Below, one piece after another: positions 1 through 9,900 of a stretch of DNA of 64,000 bases; position 1 is the stretch's first letter; every line of letters starts with the position of its first letter. Below the pieces are notes generated by a model, which worked only from the letters and a program-made list of their open reading frames with translations, searched no databases and had not been told where the DNA came from. A program made the translations under genes and the position numbers. Source of the DNA: UBA981 sp942490995 (GTDB lineage Bacteria; Pseudomonadota; Gammaproteobacteria; Ga0077536); assembly GCA_942490995.1 (NCBI GenBank), contig CALOBG010000044.1, positions 28,017 to 92,016 on the forward strand, given 5' to 3'.

Positions 1-1
1 C

Positions 2-493
2 TATCGCTTTCTCGAGCCGGGCGAGATCTCGGTCCACGACGATCGCTGGCTGACTTATCCATGGGGGGTCAACGGCGGTGCGCCGGGCGCGCGCAGCCGC
101 AAGCTGCTCAAGCGCGCGGACGGCAGCGAGGAGCTGATCGCCTCGAAATGCGACCGCGTCAAAGTCGAGGAAAACGACTTGCTGCTGTTCGAAACCTGGG
201 GCGGCGGCGGTTGGGGCGATCCCCTGGCGCGTGACCCCGACAAGGTTGCTCTCGACGTGCGGCGCGGTCTGCTGACCCCGAGCGGGGCGGAAAACTACGG
301 CGTGGTGGTCGACGCACTCGGGACGGTGGACACTGAGGCCAGCCAACAACTGCGCAGCCGCCTGGGCGCGGCGCGCGGCGAGCTTGCGCTGGTTAACAAG
401 GGCGGTAGCATCGAGGAACTGAAAGCGCGCTGCCAGGCCGAGACCGGCTTTGCCCCGCCGCAGACCCCGCGCTTCAATCAGCAGCGGCGCTGA
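2..493 (+). CDS. Hydantoinase B / oxoprolinase family protein, C-terminal part (5'-truncated)
   Basis: The reading frame is already open at base 2 and ends at 493, so only the last ~163 residues are visible. The segment carries the C-terminal signature of hydantoinase-B/HyuB subunits: a PWGVNGG motif, then GGGGWGDPLARDP followed by DVRRGLLTP and a YGVV motif. In the family this subunit works with a HyuA partner in ATP-dependent cleavage of hydantoin-like or 5-oxoproline rings; the substrate here cannot be told. The next gene starts 18 bp downstream with its own GGAGGA ribosome-binding site, so the two are probably co-transcribed. The family call is firm; the substrate is unknown. Confidence 0.88.
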   Translation, partial: YRFLEPGEISVHDDRWLTYPWGVNGGAPGARSRKLLKRADGSEELIASKCDRVKVEENDLLLFETWGGGGWGDPLARDPDKVALDVRRGLLTPSGAENYGVVVDALGTVDTEASQQLRSRLGAARGELALVNKGGSIEELKARCQAETGFAPPQTPRFNQQRR

Positions 494-511
494 ACAACGG
501 AGGACCCGGCC

Positions 512-2110
512 ATGAGTTCCAAGCCTGTTATCAGTTCCGACCACTCGACCGCGGCGGCCCTGGCGGCCGTCGTTGGCGCCGAACACGTCCTCACCGGCGA
601 AAGCGATCGGCGCTTCTATTCAACTGATCTCAGCTACACCAGCGGTGCGGTTGCGGCGGTCGTGGTCCAACCGGGCAACGCCGACGAACTGGCGGCCTGC
701 GTCGGCATCGCGAGCGCGGCGGGTCTGGCCACCGTGCCGCGTGGTGGCGGCATGTCGTATACCCGTGGCTACCAGCCGGAACGCGCCGAATCGATGCTGG
801 TCGATATGCGACGCATGGACCGCATTCTCGATCTCAATACCGAGGACATGTACGTCACCGTCGAGGCCGGCTGCACCTGGAAAACCCTCTACGAGGCGCT
901 CGCCGAACACGAGGTCAGGACACCCTATTTCGGCCCCCTGTCGGGGATGTACGCCACCATCGGCGGCGCCGTATCGCAGAACAGCCTGTTCCTCGGTTCC
1001 GGCACCTATAACACCACCGCCGAAAGCGTGCTCGGACTGAAGGTTGCCCTGGCCGACGGCAGTCTGCTGCAGACCGGTTCGGCCGCGCACAAGCACGGCT
1101 CGCCGTTCTGGAGACATTTTGGCCCCGATCTGACCGGGATCTTTACCGCCGATACCGGCGCCTTCGGGGTCAAGGCCGAGGTCACGCTGCGCCTCATCGA
1201 GGCGCCCGCGGTGACCCTGTTCATGTCGTTCGGTTTCGACACCATCGAGGCCATGCTCGCAACCCAGACCGTGCTCGCGCGCAAACGCATCTGCGCGGAA
1301 TGTTACGGCTTCGATCCGTATTACAACGCCGGTTTCGAAAAGCAGGGTTTCACGTTCGGCGAGGGCCTCGCGGTGCTGCGCGACGTGGTCGCGTCGGAAG
1401 GTGGCATCAAAGGCCTGTGGTCCTCGTTCAAGGTTGCGGCGAGCGGCAAATCGTTTCTCAACAAGGTCAAATATTCCCTGCATATGACCTTCGACAGTTA
1501 CGATCGCGACGTCGCACACAAGGGATTGGAGACCGCCCGCAGGATCTGCCAGGAACACGGCGGGCGCGAAATCGACAACACCCTGCCGACCGTGTTCCGG
1601 GCGCATCCGTTCGGCGGGGTGCGTACGGTACTGCTCGGCGCCGAAGGCGAGATCTGGCTGCCGGTGCACGGTTTCATGCCGCTGTCGAAAACCGTCGCCA
1701 TGGGTACCGCGACCGAGGCCTATTTCGCCGAACACCGCGCACTGATGGAGCGATACGATATTCACAGCTCCTACCTGACCTGCTTCTCAGGGACCGAGTT
1801 TGTCATCGAACCGAGTATTTACTGGGCCGACGAACTCGGCGAATTCCGCTTGAGTCTGATCGAGGACGAATTCGCGAATAAATGGCGTTCGATCCCGGCC
1901 GACGAGGAGAAACGCGCGGTAGCGCTGAAACTGCGCGACGGCCTGCGCGATCTCTACGATAAAAACGGCTGTTGCCACCTGCAGCTCGGCAAGTACTACC
2001 CTTACCAGGACATGATGAACAACGACGCTCTGAAAAAACTCCTGCACGGCGTCAAGGACGTGCTCGACCCCGAACGCCTGGTCAATCCCGGTTCGCTCGG
2101 CCTGCGCTGA
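512..2110 (+). CDS. FAD-binding oxidoreductase (VAO/PCMH-type)
   Basis: This 532-residue protein has the PCMH-type FAD-binding fold in its N-terminal half. VVQPGNADELAACVGIA is the usual entry to the domain, RGGGMSYTRGY is the pyrophosphate-binding loop, and GGAVSQNSLFLGSGTYN with LGLKVALADGS forms the second FAD-contact region near residues 150-185. The C-terminal half ends in LDPERLVNPGSLGLR, typical of glycolate-oxidase-D/vanillyl-alcohol-oxidase relatives. Such enzymes oxidise hydroxy acids or phenolic alcohols; the substrate here is unknown. It starts with ATG after GGAGGA, 18 bp behind the hydantoinase gene, and is followed by a hydroxyisobutyrate-dehydrogenase-like gene, suggesting one catabolic operon. 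Confidence 0.9.
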   Translation: MSSKPVISSDHSTAAALAAVVGAEHVLTGESDRRFYSTDLSYTSGAVAAVVVQPGNADELAACVGIASAAGLATVPRGGGMSYTRGYQPERAESMLVDMRRMDRILDLNTEDMYVTVEAGCTWKTLYEALAEHEVRTPYFGPLSGMYATIGGAVSQNSLFLGSGTYNTTAESVLGLKVALADGSLLQTGSAAHKHGSPFWRHFGPDLTGIFTADTGAFGVKAEVTLRLIEAPAVTLFMSFGFDTIEAMLATQTVLARKRICAECYGFDPYYNAGFEKQGFTFGEGLAVLRDVVASEGGIKGLWSSFKVAASGKSFLNKVKYSLHMTFDSYDRDVAHKGLETARRICQEHGGREIDNTLPTVFRAHPFGGVRTVLLGAEGEIWLPVHGFMPLSKTVAMGTATEAYFAEHRALMERYDIHSSYLTCFSGTEFVIEPSIYWADELGEFRLSLIEDEFANKWRSIPADEEKRAVALKLRDGLRDLYDKNGCCHLQLGKYYPYQDMMNNDALKKLLHGVKDVLDPERLVNPGSLGLR

Positions 2111-2144
2111 GCGCCGGCCGTTCCTGATCACGAAGGTGGACGCA

Positions 2145-3041
2145 ATGGAACTGGGATTTCTGGGCGCAGGCCTGATGAGCGCGCCGATGATTGAAAACCT
2201 GCTGGCCGATGGTCACGCCGTCAGGGTCTGGAACCGCACCGCGGCAAAAGCGCAGGCGCTGGTCGCAGCCGGTGCGGTGGCGGTCGAACGCCCGGCCGAT
2301 ACCTGCACCCCGGGCGGGGTGGTATTCAGTTGCCTGGCGGACGATGCCGCGCTGGATGCCGTGTTTGCCGACGGCCGAGTGGTGGCGGCGCTGGGTGAGG
2401 GTGGCGTGCACGTTTCGATGAGCACGATTTCCGCGGCCTGCGCGGAACGTCTGGAAGCCGGTCATCGCGCCGCCGGGGTTGCCTACCTGGCCGCGCCGGT
2501 GCTCGGCCGTCCGGACGCGGTCAAGGCACGCCTGCAGTCCTTCCTGCTGGCTGGCGACGCGCAGGCGGCGGCGCGGGTCGACGATGTGCTCGGCGCCCTG
2601 GGCCGTAAGGTTTTTGCGTTTGGTCCCGACGCTGCCGCCGCCAATATCGCCAAAATCAACTTCAATTTCCTGATCGCCGCCGCGGTCGAAGCCATGGCCG
2701 AGGCGTTTGCGGTGGTCGAAAAATCCGGGCTCGATCCGCGCGCGTTCTACGAACTGGTCACCGGCACCGCGTTTGCCTGCCCCCTGTATTCGACCTACGG
2801 CGCGATCCTGGTCGATAAGGGGTGGGACAGTGCAGCTTTCAAGCTCGCGCTGGGCCTCAAGGACGTGCGCCTGGCGCAGCATACGGCGGCCGCGGCCGGG
2901 GCGCGCATGCAGCTCGGAGAACTGCTCGAGCAGCGCTTCGAAGCTGCCATCGCCCATGGCCACGGTGACAAGGACTGGACCGCTATCGCGCTCGATATTC
3001 GCGCTGAGGCCGGTCTTGAGGATCAGGTTTCGAAACCATAG
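2145..3041 (+). CDS. NAD(P)-dependent oxidoreductase, 3-hydroxyisobutyrate dehydrogenase family
   Basis: The protein has about 298 residues. It begins with the Rossmann motif GFLGAGLMSAPM, and a basic residue in VWNRTAAK suggests NADP preference. The catalytic lysine region reads KINFN around residue 170, and the all-alpha C-terminal domain contains LALGLKDVRLA, the usual HIBADH signature of substrate and dimer contacts. I chose ATG at 2145 over the in-frame GTG at 2136, because GAAGG lies about 8 nt before the ATG. It follows the FAD enzyme by 34 bp. HIBADH relatives reduce or oxidise beta-hydroxy acids or reduce imines; the exact substrate is not evident. Confidence 0.88.
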   Translation: MELGFLGAGLMSAPMIENLLADGHAVRVWNRTAAKAQALVAAGAVAVERPADTCTPGGVVFSCLADDAALDAVFADGRVVAALGEGGVHVSMSTISAACAERLEAGHRAAGVAYLAAPVLGRPDAVKARLQSFLLAGDAQAAARVDDVLGALGRKVFAFGPDAAAANIAKINFNFLIAAAVEAMAEAFAVVEKSGLDPRAFYELVTGTAFACPLYSTYGAILVDKGWDSAAFKLALGLKDVRLAQHTAAAAGARMQLGELLEQRFEAAIAHGHGDKDWTAIALDIRAEAGLEDQVSKP

Positions 3042-3058
3042 GCAATGAAGGAAATCGC

Positions 3059-3925
3059 ATGCAGCAGCTCGGTGTGGTAAAGGAAATCTGGCGTTATCCG
3101 GTGAAATCCATGCAGGGTGACACGATCGCGGCCGCGGCGGTGTCGGCGCATGGCGTGCTCGGCGACCGGGTGTGGGCGATGCGCGATGAAACGCGCAAGG
3201 AAGTGCAGTGGGGTAAACGCTTTCCGCAGCTCATGCAATGCCGTGCGCGCTACCGGGAAGAACCCGACGGGCGCGGCATCAAGGCCGTCGAGATCGAGTT
3301 TCCCGATGGCGAAACGCTGTCCAGTGACGACCCCGCGGTCCACCGAAAACTGTCCGACCTGGTCGGCACGCGGGCGCAGCTGTGGCCGTTGCAGCCGGCT
3401 GAAAATCTTGAATTCTACAAACGCTACAAACCCGACGAAGAACAATTCATGCGTGAACTGACCGACGTGTTTGCTCGTGAACCCGGCGAACCGCTGCCGG
3501 ACTTCAGCAAGTTCCCGGAAATAATCATCGATCACGTGGCCGTGCCGGGGACGTTTTTTGACAACGAAGAACTGCACCTGATCACCAGCGCATCGATCCG
3601 TTACATGCAGAGCAAAAACGCGACAGCAAACTGGGATATACGGCGTTTCCGTCCGAATTTTTTTATCGAGACCCCGGCTGGCGTCGATGGCCTGGCGGAA
3701 AACGAGTGGGTTGGTCGGCGTCTGCGTATCGGCGAAGTGGTGCTCGAAATCACCATGCCGACGCCGCGCTGCGGCATGACGGTACAGCCGCAGGGCCGCA
3801 TCGAGTACGACAAAACCATTCTGCGCACCATCGTCCGTGAGGCCGATCAGAATCTCGGGGTCGGCGCGCATTGCCGACAGGCCGGGACCATCCGCCAGGG
3901 TGATGCCGTGGAACTGCTGGATTGA
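3059..3925 (+). CDS. MOSC domain-containing protein
   Basis: The 288-residue protein starts with the MOSC N-terminal beta-barrel signature (IWRYPVKSMQG, then VLGDRVWAM). The C-terminal MOSC domain carries RFRPNFFIETP, the conserved sulfur-accepting cysteine in TPRCGMT near residue 238, and a G-x-Y-closing segment. MOSC proteins bind or deliver sulfur for molybdenum-cofactor-related chemistry, or act as Mo-dependent N-hydroxylated-compound reductases (YcbX/mARC type). The N-terminal barrel and cysteine position resemble YcbX without its ferredoxin domain. It begins 17 bp after the preceding gene with GAAGGAAA as ribosome-binding site. A molybdopterin oxidoreductase occurs elsewhere in the window (52775-55033) but is not linked. 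Confidence 0.88.
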   Translation: MQQLGVVKEIWRYPVKSMQGDTIAAAAVSAHGVLGDRVWAMRDETRKEVQWGKRFPQLMQCRARYREEPDGRGIKAVEIEFPDGETLSSDDPAVHRKLSDLVGTRAQLWPLQPAENLEFYKRYKPDEEQFMRELTDVFAREPGEPLPDFSKFPEIIIDHVAVPGTFFDNEELHLITSASIRYMQSKNATANWDIRRFRPNFFIETPAGVDGLAENEWVGRRLRIGEVVLEITMPTPRCGMTVQPQGRIEYDKTILRTIVREADQNLGVGAHCRQAGTIRQGDAVELLD

Positions 3926-3937
3926 CGAGGTGGTGAG

Positions 3938-4629
3938 ATGGCGCTATTCGAAGGCTTTCCGAAAACCTGCGTGCCGTATCTGAAGAAGCTGGCGAAAAAC
4001 AATAACCGGCCCTGGTTCAATGACAACAAGCAGCGCTACGAAGACGCCGTCCGCACACCGGCGCTGGCATTCATTGAGGCGATGGGGCCGCCGCTGAAAA
4101 AACAGCTGTCGCCACATTTTCTGGCGCAGCCGAAAAAGGTCGGCGGTTCACTGATGCGCGTTTATCGCGACACCCGTTTTGCCAACGACAAAACGCCGTT
4201 CAAGACCAACGTCGGGATCCAGTTCCGGCACGAGCTTGGCAAAGACGTGCACGCCCCGGGATTTTACCTCCATATCGAGCCTGGCAACTGTTTCCTCGGC
4301 GCCGGGATCTGCGCCCCGAAGCCAGGGTCCTCGCCGCGATCCGCGAGTTCATCGCCGATAATCCGAACGCCTGGAAACAGGCGACCCGGGCGCGCGCGTT
4401 CAAAAATAACTGGGCGCTGATCGGCGATACCCTGGTGCGACCGCCGCGCGGGTTCGATGCCGAACACGAGCTGATCGTCGATCTGAAGCGCAAGGATTTT
4501 ATTGCCTGCATGAATTTCGCCGACGACGAGATCACGAAACCGAAATTCATCGATTTCGCGATCAAACACTACAAGCAGAGCACGGATCTGATGGCGTATC
4601 TGTGTATGGCGACAGAAATAGACTTCTGA
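3938..4629 (+). pseudogene. DUF2461 (TIGR02453) family protein, interrupted by a one-base frameshift
   Basis: The first frame (from ATG 3938) gives FEGFPKTCVPYLKKLAKNNN with RPWFNDNK, RDTRFANDKTPFKTN and PGFYLHIEPGN, a clear DUF2461 protein. At about 4310 the frame is lost. The expected GIWRPE would need TGG where the sequence has only TG before CGCCCCGAA. From there the correct continuation (AAIREFIADNPNAWKQ, RPPRGFDAEHELI, LKRKDFIA) runs in another frame to the stop at 4627-4629. Joined, the product is about 230 residues, normal for the family. A single missing G explains everything, so an assembly error or a recent mutation is likely. The function of the family is unknown. Confidence 0.85.
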
Positions 4630-4648
4630 ACGGGGCGTCAGCACCGAT

Positions 4649-4826
4649 CTGACCCGCGCAGGCGGCGTTGCGGTGGCGACTGCGGTGCTCACCTACTTAT
4701 GTAGGCTGCGCTCCTCGTCCACCCCCGCGCCTTGCCTGCACGACCCAGCTCGGCACTGACACCCCGTCCAGGTTGGGGCGGCAGAAGGACTGACCCGCGC
4801 AGGCGGCGTTGCGGTGGCGACTGCGG
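4649..4826. repeat. 37-bp perfect direct repeat bracketing a hairpin-rich convergent spacer
   Basis: The 37-base sequence at 4649-4685 (starting CTGACCCGCGCAGGCGGCG) recurs identically at 4790-4826, 141 bp later. Weaker similarity (GGGGCG..CAG) extends about 15-20 bp upstream of both copies. Between them lie two short hairpins: CCTAC-TTAT-GTAGG at 4692-4705 and CCCC...GGGG near 4763-4780. The unit fills the space between two convergent genes, starting 20 bp after the DUF2461 stop and ending 1 bp before the stop of the esterase on the other strand. It looks like a REP-like intergenic element and may serve as a bidirectional terminator. Confidence 0.8.
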
Positions 4827-4827
4827 C

Positions 4828-5850
4828 TTAAACCTCGCGACAGAATTGCGCGATACTCGCCGCTGTTTCGCGGCTGATATCGGGGCAGGCGATCGCGAAC
4901 AGCTCCGTGCCGTGAACGGTGCCCATAACCTGCCGGCAGCGTGCGGGAACGCCAGCGCTGAGCAACAGACGGTAGAACGCGATGCCCTCGTCGCGCAGCG
5001 GATCACATTCGTTGACACTGATCACGGTCGGCACCAGCCCTTTGACGTCATCCTCGCCGGCCAGCCCCGGCCACGCCAGCGGGTTGCCGTTTTCGAGTTC
5101 CTGGATGCCGTAGGCCATCGCGCCGCGGTTGCCGTGGATGTCGATCAACAGGCCGTTGTTTTCGATACTCGATGGATAGCGGTCCTGCGGCCATTGACCC
5201 GCAATGTACGGACACAGTGCGTAGAGGCCGCGGATCAGTCCGAGGTCGCCGTCCTGCTTAAGCTTGAGGCCGGTGGCGAGGGTAAGATTGCCGCCACCGC
5301 TTTCGCCGGCAACGATCACATGCTGTTTATCGATGCCCAGCGTGTCGGCCTGCTCAACCAGCCATTTCAGGCCGGCGACGCAGTCGTTCAGGCCAGCTGG
5401 GAAAGGCTTCACTTCCGGTGCGGACGAAGGCGTCAGGCAGTTGCGGAAATCGACCATCGCCACCGCCACGCCCTGCTGCGCGATGATCCGGGCCCAGGCC
5501 CGGTAAACCCCATCGTAGGCGGACATCATCTGCATGCCGCCGCCATGAATGTAGTACACGCACGGCAGCGGTTCGGACGATTGTGGGCGGATAAACCGGA
5601 GCTTGACGGTGTTGCCATCCGGTGCCGAGACAAACGATTTCTCGCTGACCTCGAGGCCGGCCGACGGTGCGACCGTTTCGTTGTCGAACGCTTCGAGCAT
5701 GGCGGTAAAGCGTTCGCGCATCGCAATCGCTTCCGGTTGATTAACTTCGGCGATGAGTTCATCGCGATTCGCGACGTCTTCGCGCCTGATCACGGGAATG
5801 TCGCCGAGGACTTTTTTGACCCGCGGGTCGATGCGGGGGTCGTCATGCAT
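4828..5850 (-). CDS. Alpha/beta hydrolase, hormone-sensitive-lipase-like esterase
   Basis: The 340-residue product, read from the ATG at 5850 (MHDDPRIDPR), has the HSL-family layout. HGGG at residues 102-105 is the oxyanion hole and GESGGG has the nucleophile Ser184. Asp283 in ECDPLRDEG and His313 in TVHGTE complete the triad. A helical N-terminal cap of about 70 residues precedes the hydrolase core. The frame is open for another 29 codons upstream, but those residues look non-conserved. Likely activity is hydrolysis of short-chain esters in the cytoplasm; no signal peptide is visible. An LLM oxidoreductase on the same strand lies upstream. Confidence 0.87.
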   Translation of the reverse strand: MHDDPRIDPRVKKVLGDIPVIRREDVANRDELIAEVNQPEAIAMRERFTAMLEAFDNETVAPSAGLEVSEKSFVSAPDGNTVKLRFIRPQSSEPLPCVYYIHGGGMQMMSAYDGVYRAWARIIAQQGVAVAMVDFRNCLTPSSAPEVKPFPAGLNDCVAGLKWLVEQADTLGIDKQHVIVAGESGGGNLTLATGLKLKQDGDLGLIRGLYALCPYIAGQWPQDRYPSSIENNGLLIDIHGNRGAMAYGIQELENGNPLAWPGLAGEDDVKGLVPTVISVNECDPLRDEGIAFYRLLLSAGVPARCRQVMGTVHGTELFAIACPDISRETAASIAQFCREV

Positions 5851-5988
5851 AATGCTCAAGGCTGTGTACTCCAGGGTTGCAATAAAAAGAGCCGGGGCGC
5901 ATCCGCGGTACTCGCGGCGCCTGCGCCCGTCCGCCATGGGTTGCCTGCGCGAGCCAGCACTCCACGGCTGCGGCCGTTCCGAGTGACC

Positions 5989-6867
5989 TTACTCGATGTG
6001 GCGCGCGTAATCGTCGAGCGCTTTCAACACCAGCGTATCGTCACCGATCGGCAGACGCAGGATGATGCGATTTGCGCCCGTGTCGCGCGCCTTGGCGATG
6101 GCCGCGGCGGACTGGGTTTCGTCGGCGAGGAAAAACAGGGAAACGTCGAGTTTACCCGGATCGCGACCGTGCGCTTTCATACGGGTATGAATATCAGCCA
6201 GGCTGCGACGCGTTTCATCGACGTCGAAGGTCAGCGGCAGCCAGCCGTCGCCGTGGCGGGCAACCTGTTCGCGTCCGAACGGTGTATCCATGGTGCCGAG
6301 CACCACCGGCGGTCCGCCCTGCTGGACCGGTTTGGGATACTGCCAGCTCGCGCCGAAGCGGACGAATTCCCCTTCGAAAGCGGCACGTTCCTCGCCCCAC
6401 AGGCAGCGCAGGGCCTGCAGACGCTCGCGCAGTTCGCGCCAGCGGGTCGAGAATGCCACGCCGTGGTGTCCCATCTCGGCAACGTTCCAACCGGCGCCGA
6501 TGCCGAAGATCACGCGTCCGTCGCTCAAGTGGTCGAGGGTGGCAAGGTGCTTGGCCAGGTTGATGGGATGGTGCTGGTTGATCAGGCACACGCAGGTGCC
6601 GAGGCGCAGTTTGTTGGTCACCGCCGCCGCAGCGGCCAGCGCGGTGAAGGGGTCGGACATGTGCCGGTATTCTTCGGGCAGAAAGAAATCGGCCGGGCTC
6701 ATCGGCATGCCGGTTTCAGGATCGGCCTGCTCACCTGGCCCCGGCACCGGGATGTGGGTGTGTTCAGGCACCCACAGCGACTCAAAGCCGCGTTCCTCCG
6801 CCGCGCGCGCGAGCCGGTCGGTGCGCATCATGTATTCGGTGTTGAAGGTGAAAACGCCAATCTGCAT
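5989..6867 (-). CDS. LLM class oxidoreductase, probably F420-dependent (TIGR03619-like)
   Basis: The start is ATG 6867 (MQIGVFTFNTEYMM), giving 292 residues. Luciferase-like TIM-barrel motifs are ERGFESLWVPEHTHIP near residue 24, LRLGTCVCLINQHHP, LATLDHLSDGRVIFGIGAGW and PKPVQQGGPPVVLG. This layout matches the Rv2161c-like F420-dependent subgroup, though FMN use cannot be excluded. The substrate is unknown. It lies 138 bp upstream of the esterase on the same strand and about 105 bp after the end of the NAD-GDH gene. Three further LLM genes occur in this window. Confidence 0.86.
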   Translation of the reverse strand: MQIGVFTFNTEYMMRTDRLARAAEERGFESLWVPEHTHIPVPGPGEQADPETGMPMSPADFFLPEEYRHMSDPFTALAAAAAVTNKLRLGTCVCLINQHHPINLAKHLATLDHLSDGRVIFGIGAGWNVAEMGHHGVAFSTRWRELRERLQALRCLWGEERAAFEGEFVRFGASWQYPKPVQQGGPPVVLGTMDTPFGREQVARHGDGWLPLTFDVDETRRSLADIHTRMKAHGRDPGKLDVSLFFLADETQSAAAIAKARDTGANRIILRLPIGDDTLVLKALDDYARHIE

Positions 6868-6972
6868 GTCGGTTACTCCGTAACGGTGCTGAACGCGAAA
6901 CCGATCAGACGCCATTCATTAAACGAATTTCTACTGCGCGGCCCCGTGACGGGTTGAACGCCGCACGGCCGT

Positions 6973-9900
6973 TCAGACAATCGTTTCGCCGCGTACTCGA
7001 ATACTGCGCAGCTCCCGCACCGCCACCGACAGCATGGCAAACTCCGGTCGACCGGCTTCCTGCAGCTCGGCGAGTACTTCGTGCCAGTGCTCGAGCGGTC
7101 GCGCCACCGCCTCGCGCCAGGCCGGGATGGCGGCCTCGTCGGGCGTAGTGGCGGTGGCGACGAGGTTGGCGGTAATCGCCCGGCCCTGCGCGTAGAGGTC
7201 TTCACGCAAGGCGGCCCGGGCGAGCAGCTGCCAATGGGTGTCCTGGGGCAATGCGGCAATCCCGTCGCGCACCCATTCGAGGTCCAGCAGCGCGCCGAGT
7301 TCGAAGTACAGTCGCGCCACGTCGGTGACCGGCAGGCTTGCCGCGGCCGCGACCTCGGCGATATCGAATACGGCGAACAGGGCGTCGAACGAGGCCAGGC
7401 GCTCGGCCATGCCGCGCGGCAGGCCAAGCGCCACGCGCTGCTCGACGAGGGCGTCGAGTCTGGCCGTCAATGTGGCCGGTATCACCGTGGTGAGCTGCTC
7501 GGCGAGCAGCCGCGCATCGGGACCGAAGAAGGCGACATTGGCGGCGACATCGAGCGGTTGCGGGCGATTGCGCAACAACCATTGCGCGGCACGTTCGGTG
7601 AGTTTCTGGGTTTCGATCAAAGCCTGGGTCTGGGCCGCGGCCGGCACGACATTGTCGAGCGCCTCGATGTCGGCCCACAGCGCGGGCAGCTCAAAAACAT
7701 CGCGAGCGATCAGGTAAGCCCGTGCGATCCCTTCGCTGGCCGCGCCGCTGACTTCGGCGAGTCGGAACGTGAAGGTGATGCCACAGCGATTGACGATTTC
7801 GTTGGCCAGCAGGGTGCTGACGATTTCACGCGCCAGCCGATGGCGCGGTATCCGAGCAGCGTAGCGCTCGACCAGCGGCGCGGGAAAATAGCGCAGCAGA
7901 TCCTGCTCGAGATAGGCATCCCCCGGCAGCTCGGAGTCGAGCAATTCCGGGTACAGGCCGATCTTGGCGTAGGCCAGCAGCACGGCGAGTTCGGGCGCGG
8001 TATAACCCGCCTCGTTGACGTCACGCTGCTTGATTTCCTCGGCATCGGGCAGGAACTCCAGGGCCTGGTCGAGCTCGCCGTCCTGCTCCATGTGTTCGGC
8101 GAAGTGGGCGTGCTGTTCGAGCATGGCGACCGCATCGAATTCGGCAATGCTCAGGGCCTGGGTCTGCAGGTAGTTATTGCGCAGGACCAGCGTACCGACT
8201 TCGTCGGTCATGGCCGCCAGCAGGGCGTTGCGGGCATCCTTGTCGAGCGTGCCGTCGAGACTCAATTCGGTCAGCAGGATTTTGATGTTGACTTCATGAT
8301 CGGAACAATCGACGCCGGCGGAATTATCGATCGCGTCGCTGTTCACTCGCCCACCCAGGGCGGCGAACTCGATGCGTGCGCGCTGCGTGAGGCCGAGGTT
8401 GCCGCCTTCGCCGATCACTCGGCAGCGTAACTCGTCGGCGTCGATACGCAGGGCATCGTTGCTGCGATCGCCGACCTCGGCGTGGTCTTCTTCGGAACTT
8501 TTTACGTAGGTGCCGATGCCGCCATTCCAGAGCAGGTCGACCGGTGCGCGCAGCAGCGCCTGGATGAGTTCGTTGGGTGACAGGGCGCTGCGTTCGATGC
8601 CGAGCAGCGAGCGCGCTTCGGCCGCCAGCGGGATCGATTTCGCGGACCGCGACCAGATGCCTCCGCCGGCGGAGATCAGGCTGCGGTCGTAGTCATCCCA
8701 CGACGAACGCGGCAGGTCGAACAGGCGCTTGCGCTCGCTGTGGCTGCGCGCGGGATCCGGCGCCGGGTCAAGGAATATGTGCTGGTGATTGAACGCGCCG
8801 ACCAGGCAGATGTGTTGCGACAGCAGCATGCCGTTGCCGAACACGTCGCCAGCCATATCGCCGATGCCGACGACGGTGAAATCGGTGGTCTGGGTGTCGC
8901 TGCCGAGTTCGCGAAAATGGCGCTTGACCGATTCCCACGCGCCGCGCGCGGTAATGCCCATGGCCTTGTGGTCGTAGCCGTTCGAGCCGCCGGAGGCGAA
9001 CGCGTCGCCAAGCCAGAAGCCGTATTCGATGGCGATGCCGTTGGCAATGTCGGAGAAACTCGCCGTGCCCTTGTCGGCGGCGACGACCAGATAGGTATCG
9101 TCATCGTCGTAGCGGACCGTGCGCGGCGCGGCCACGACTTCGCCATCGACCAGGTTATCGGTGATATCGAGCAGGCCGCGGATAAAAACTTCGTAGCAGG
9201 CGATGCCCTCGGCCTGGATCGCCTGGCGATCGCCATCCGGAAGGCGTTTCGGGTAGAAGCCGCCTTTTGAACCCATCGGCACGATGACCGCATTTTTGAC
9301 CATCTGGGCTTTGACCAGCCCGAGGATCTCGGTGCGGAAATCCTCGCGCCGATCGGACCAGCGCAGGCCACCGCGTGCGATCCTGCCGCCGCGCAGATGT
9401 ACGCCTTCGACACGCGGCGAGTAGACAAAAATTTCGTACATCGGTCGCGGCTCGGGCAATTCCGCAATGCGACGCGGGTCGAATTTGAACGAAACGTGGT
9501 TCTTCAGCGCGCCGTTGCCATCGAACTGGTAATAGTTGGTACGCAGCATGGCCATGATGAGGCCGCGCAAACTGCGCAGGATGCGGTCTTCGTCGAGATT
9601 GGGAACGGCGTCGAGGCCGCTGTCGAAAGCGGCGTCCAGGTCGCTGATGTCGCGCGAGGAAGGATCGCGATCGGGATCGAAACGGCGCTCGAACATCGCG
9701 AACAGCAGGCGCGCCAGGGTCGGGTTGCTGAGCAACGCGCGTGCGATGTAACCCTGGCTGAACTTGCTGCCGGCCTGGCGCAGGTATTTCGCGCACGCGC
9801 GCAGGACCACGATCTCGCGCCAGGCGAGTCCGGCACGCAGGACCAGGCCATTGAAGCGGTCGTTCTCGACCTCACCGCGCCAGATCTGGCGGAACGCATC

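Noticed and set aside
4732..6957. A 741-codon open frame on the plus strand.
   Set aside because: It is antisense to the esterase and LLM genes, both with clear catalytic motifs, and has no family features; it results from high G+C.
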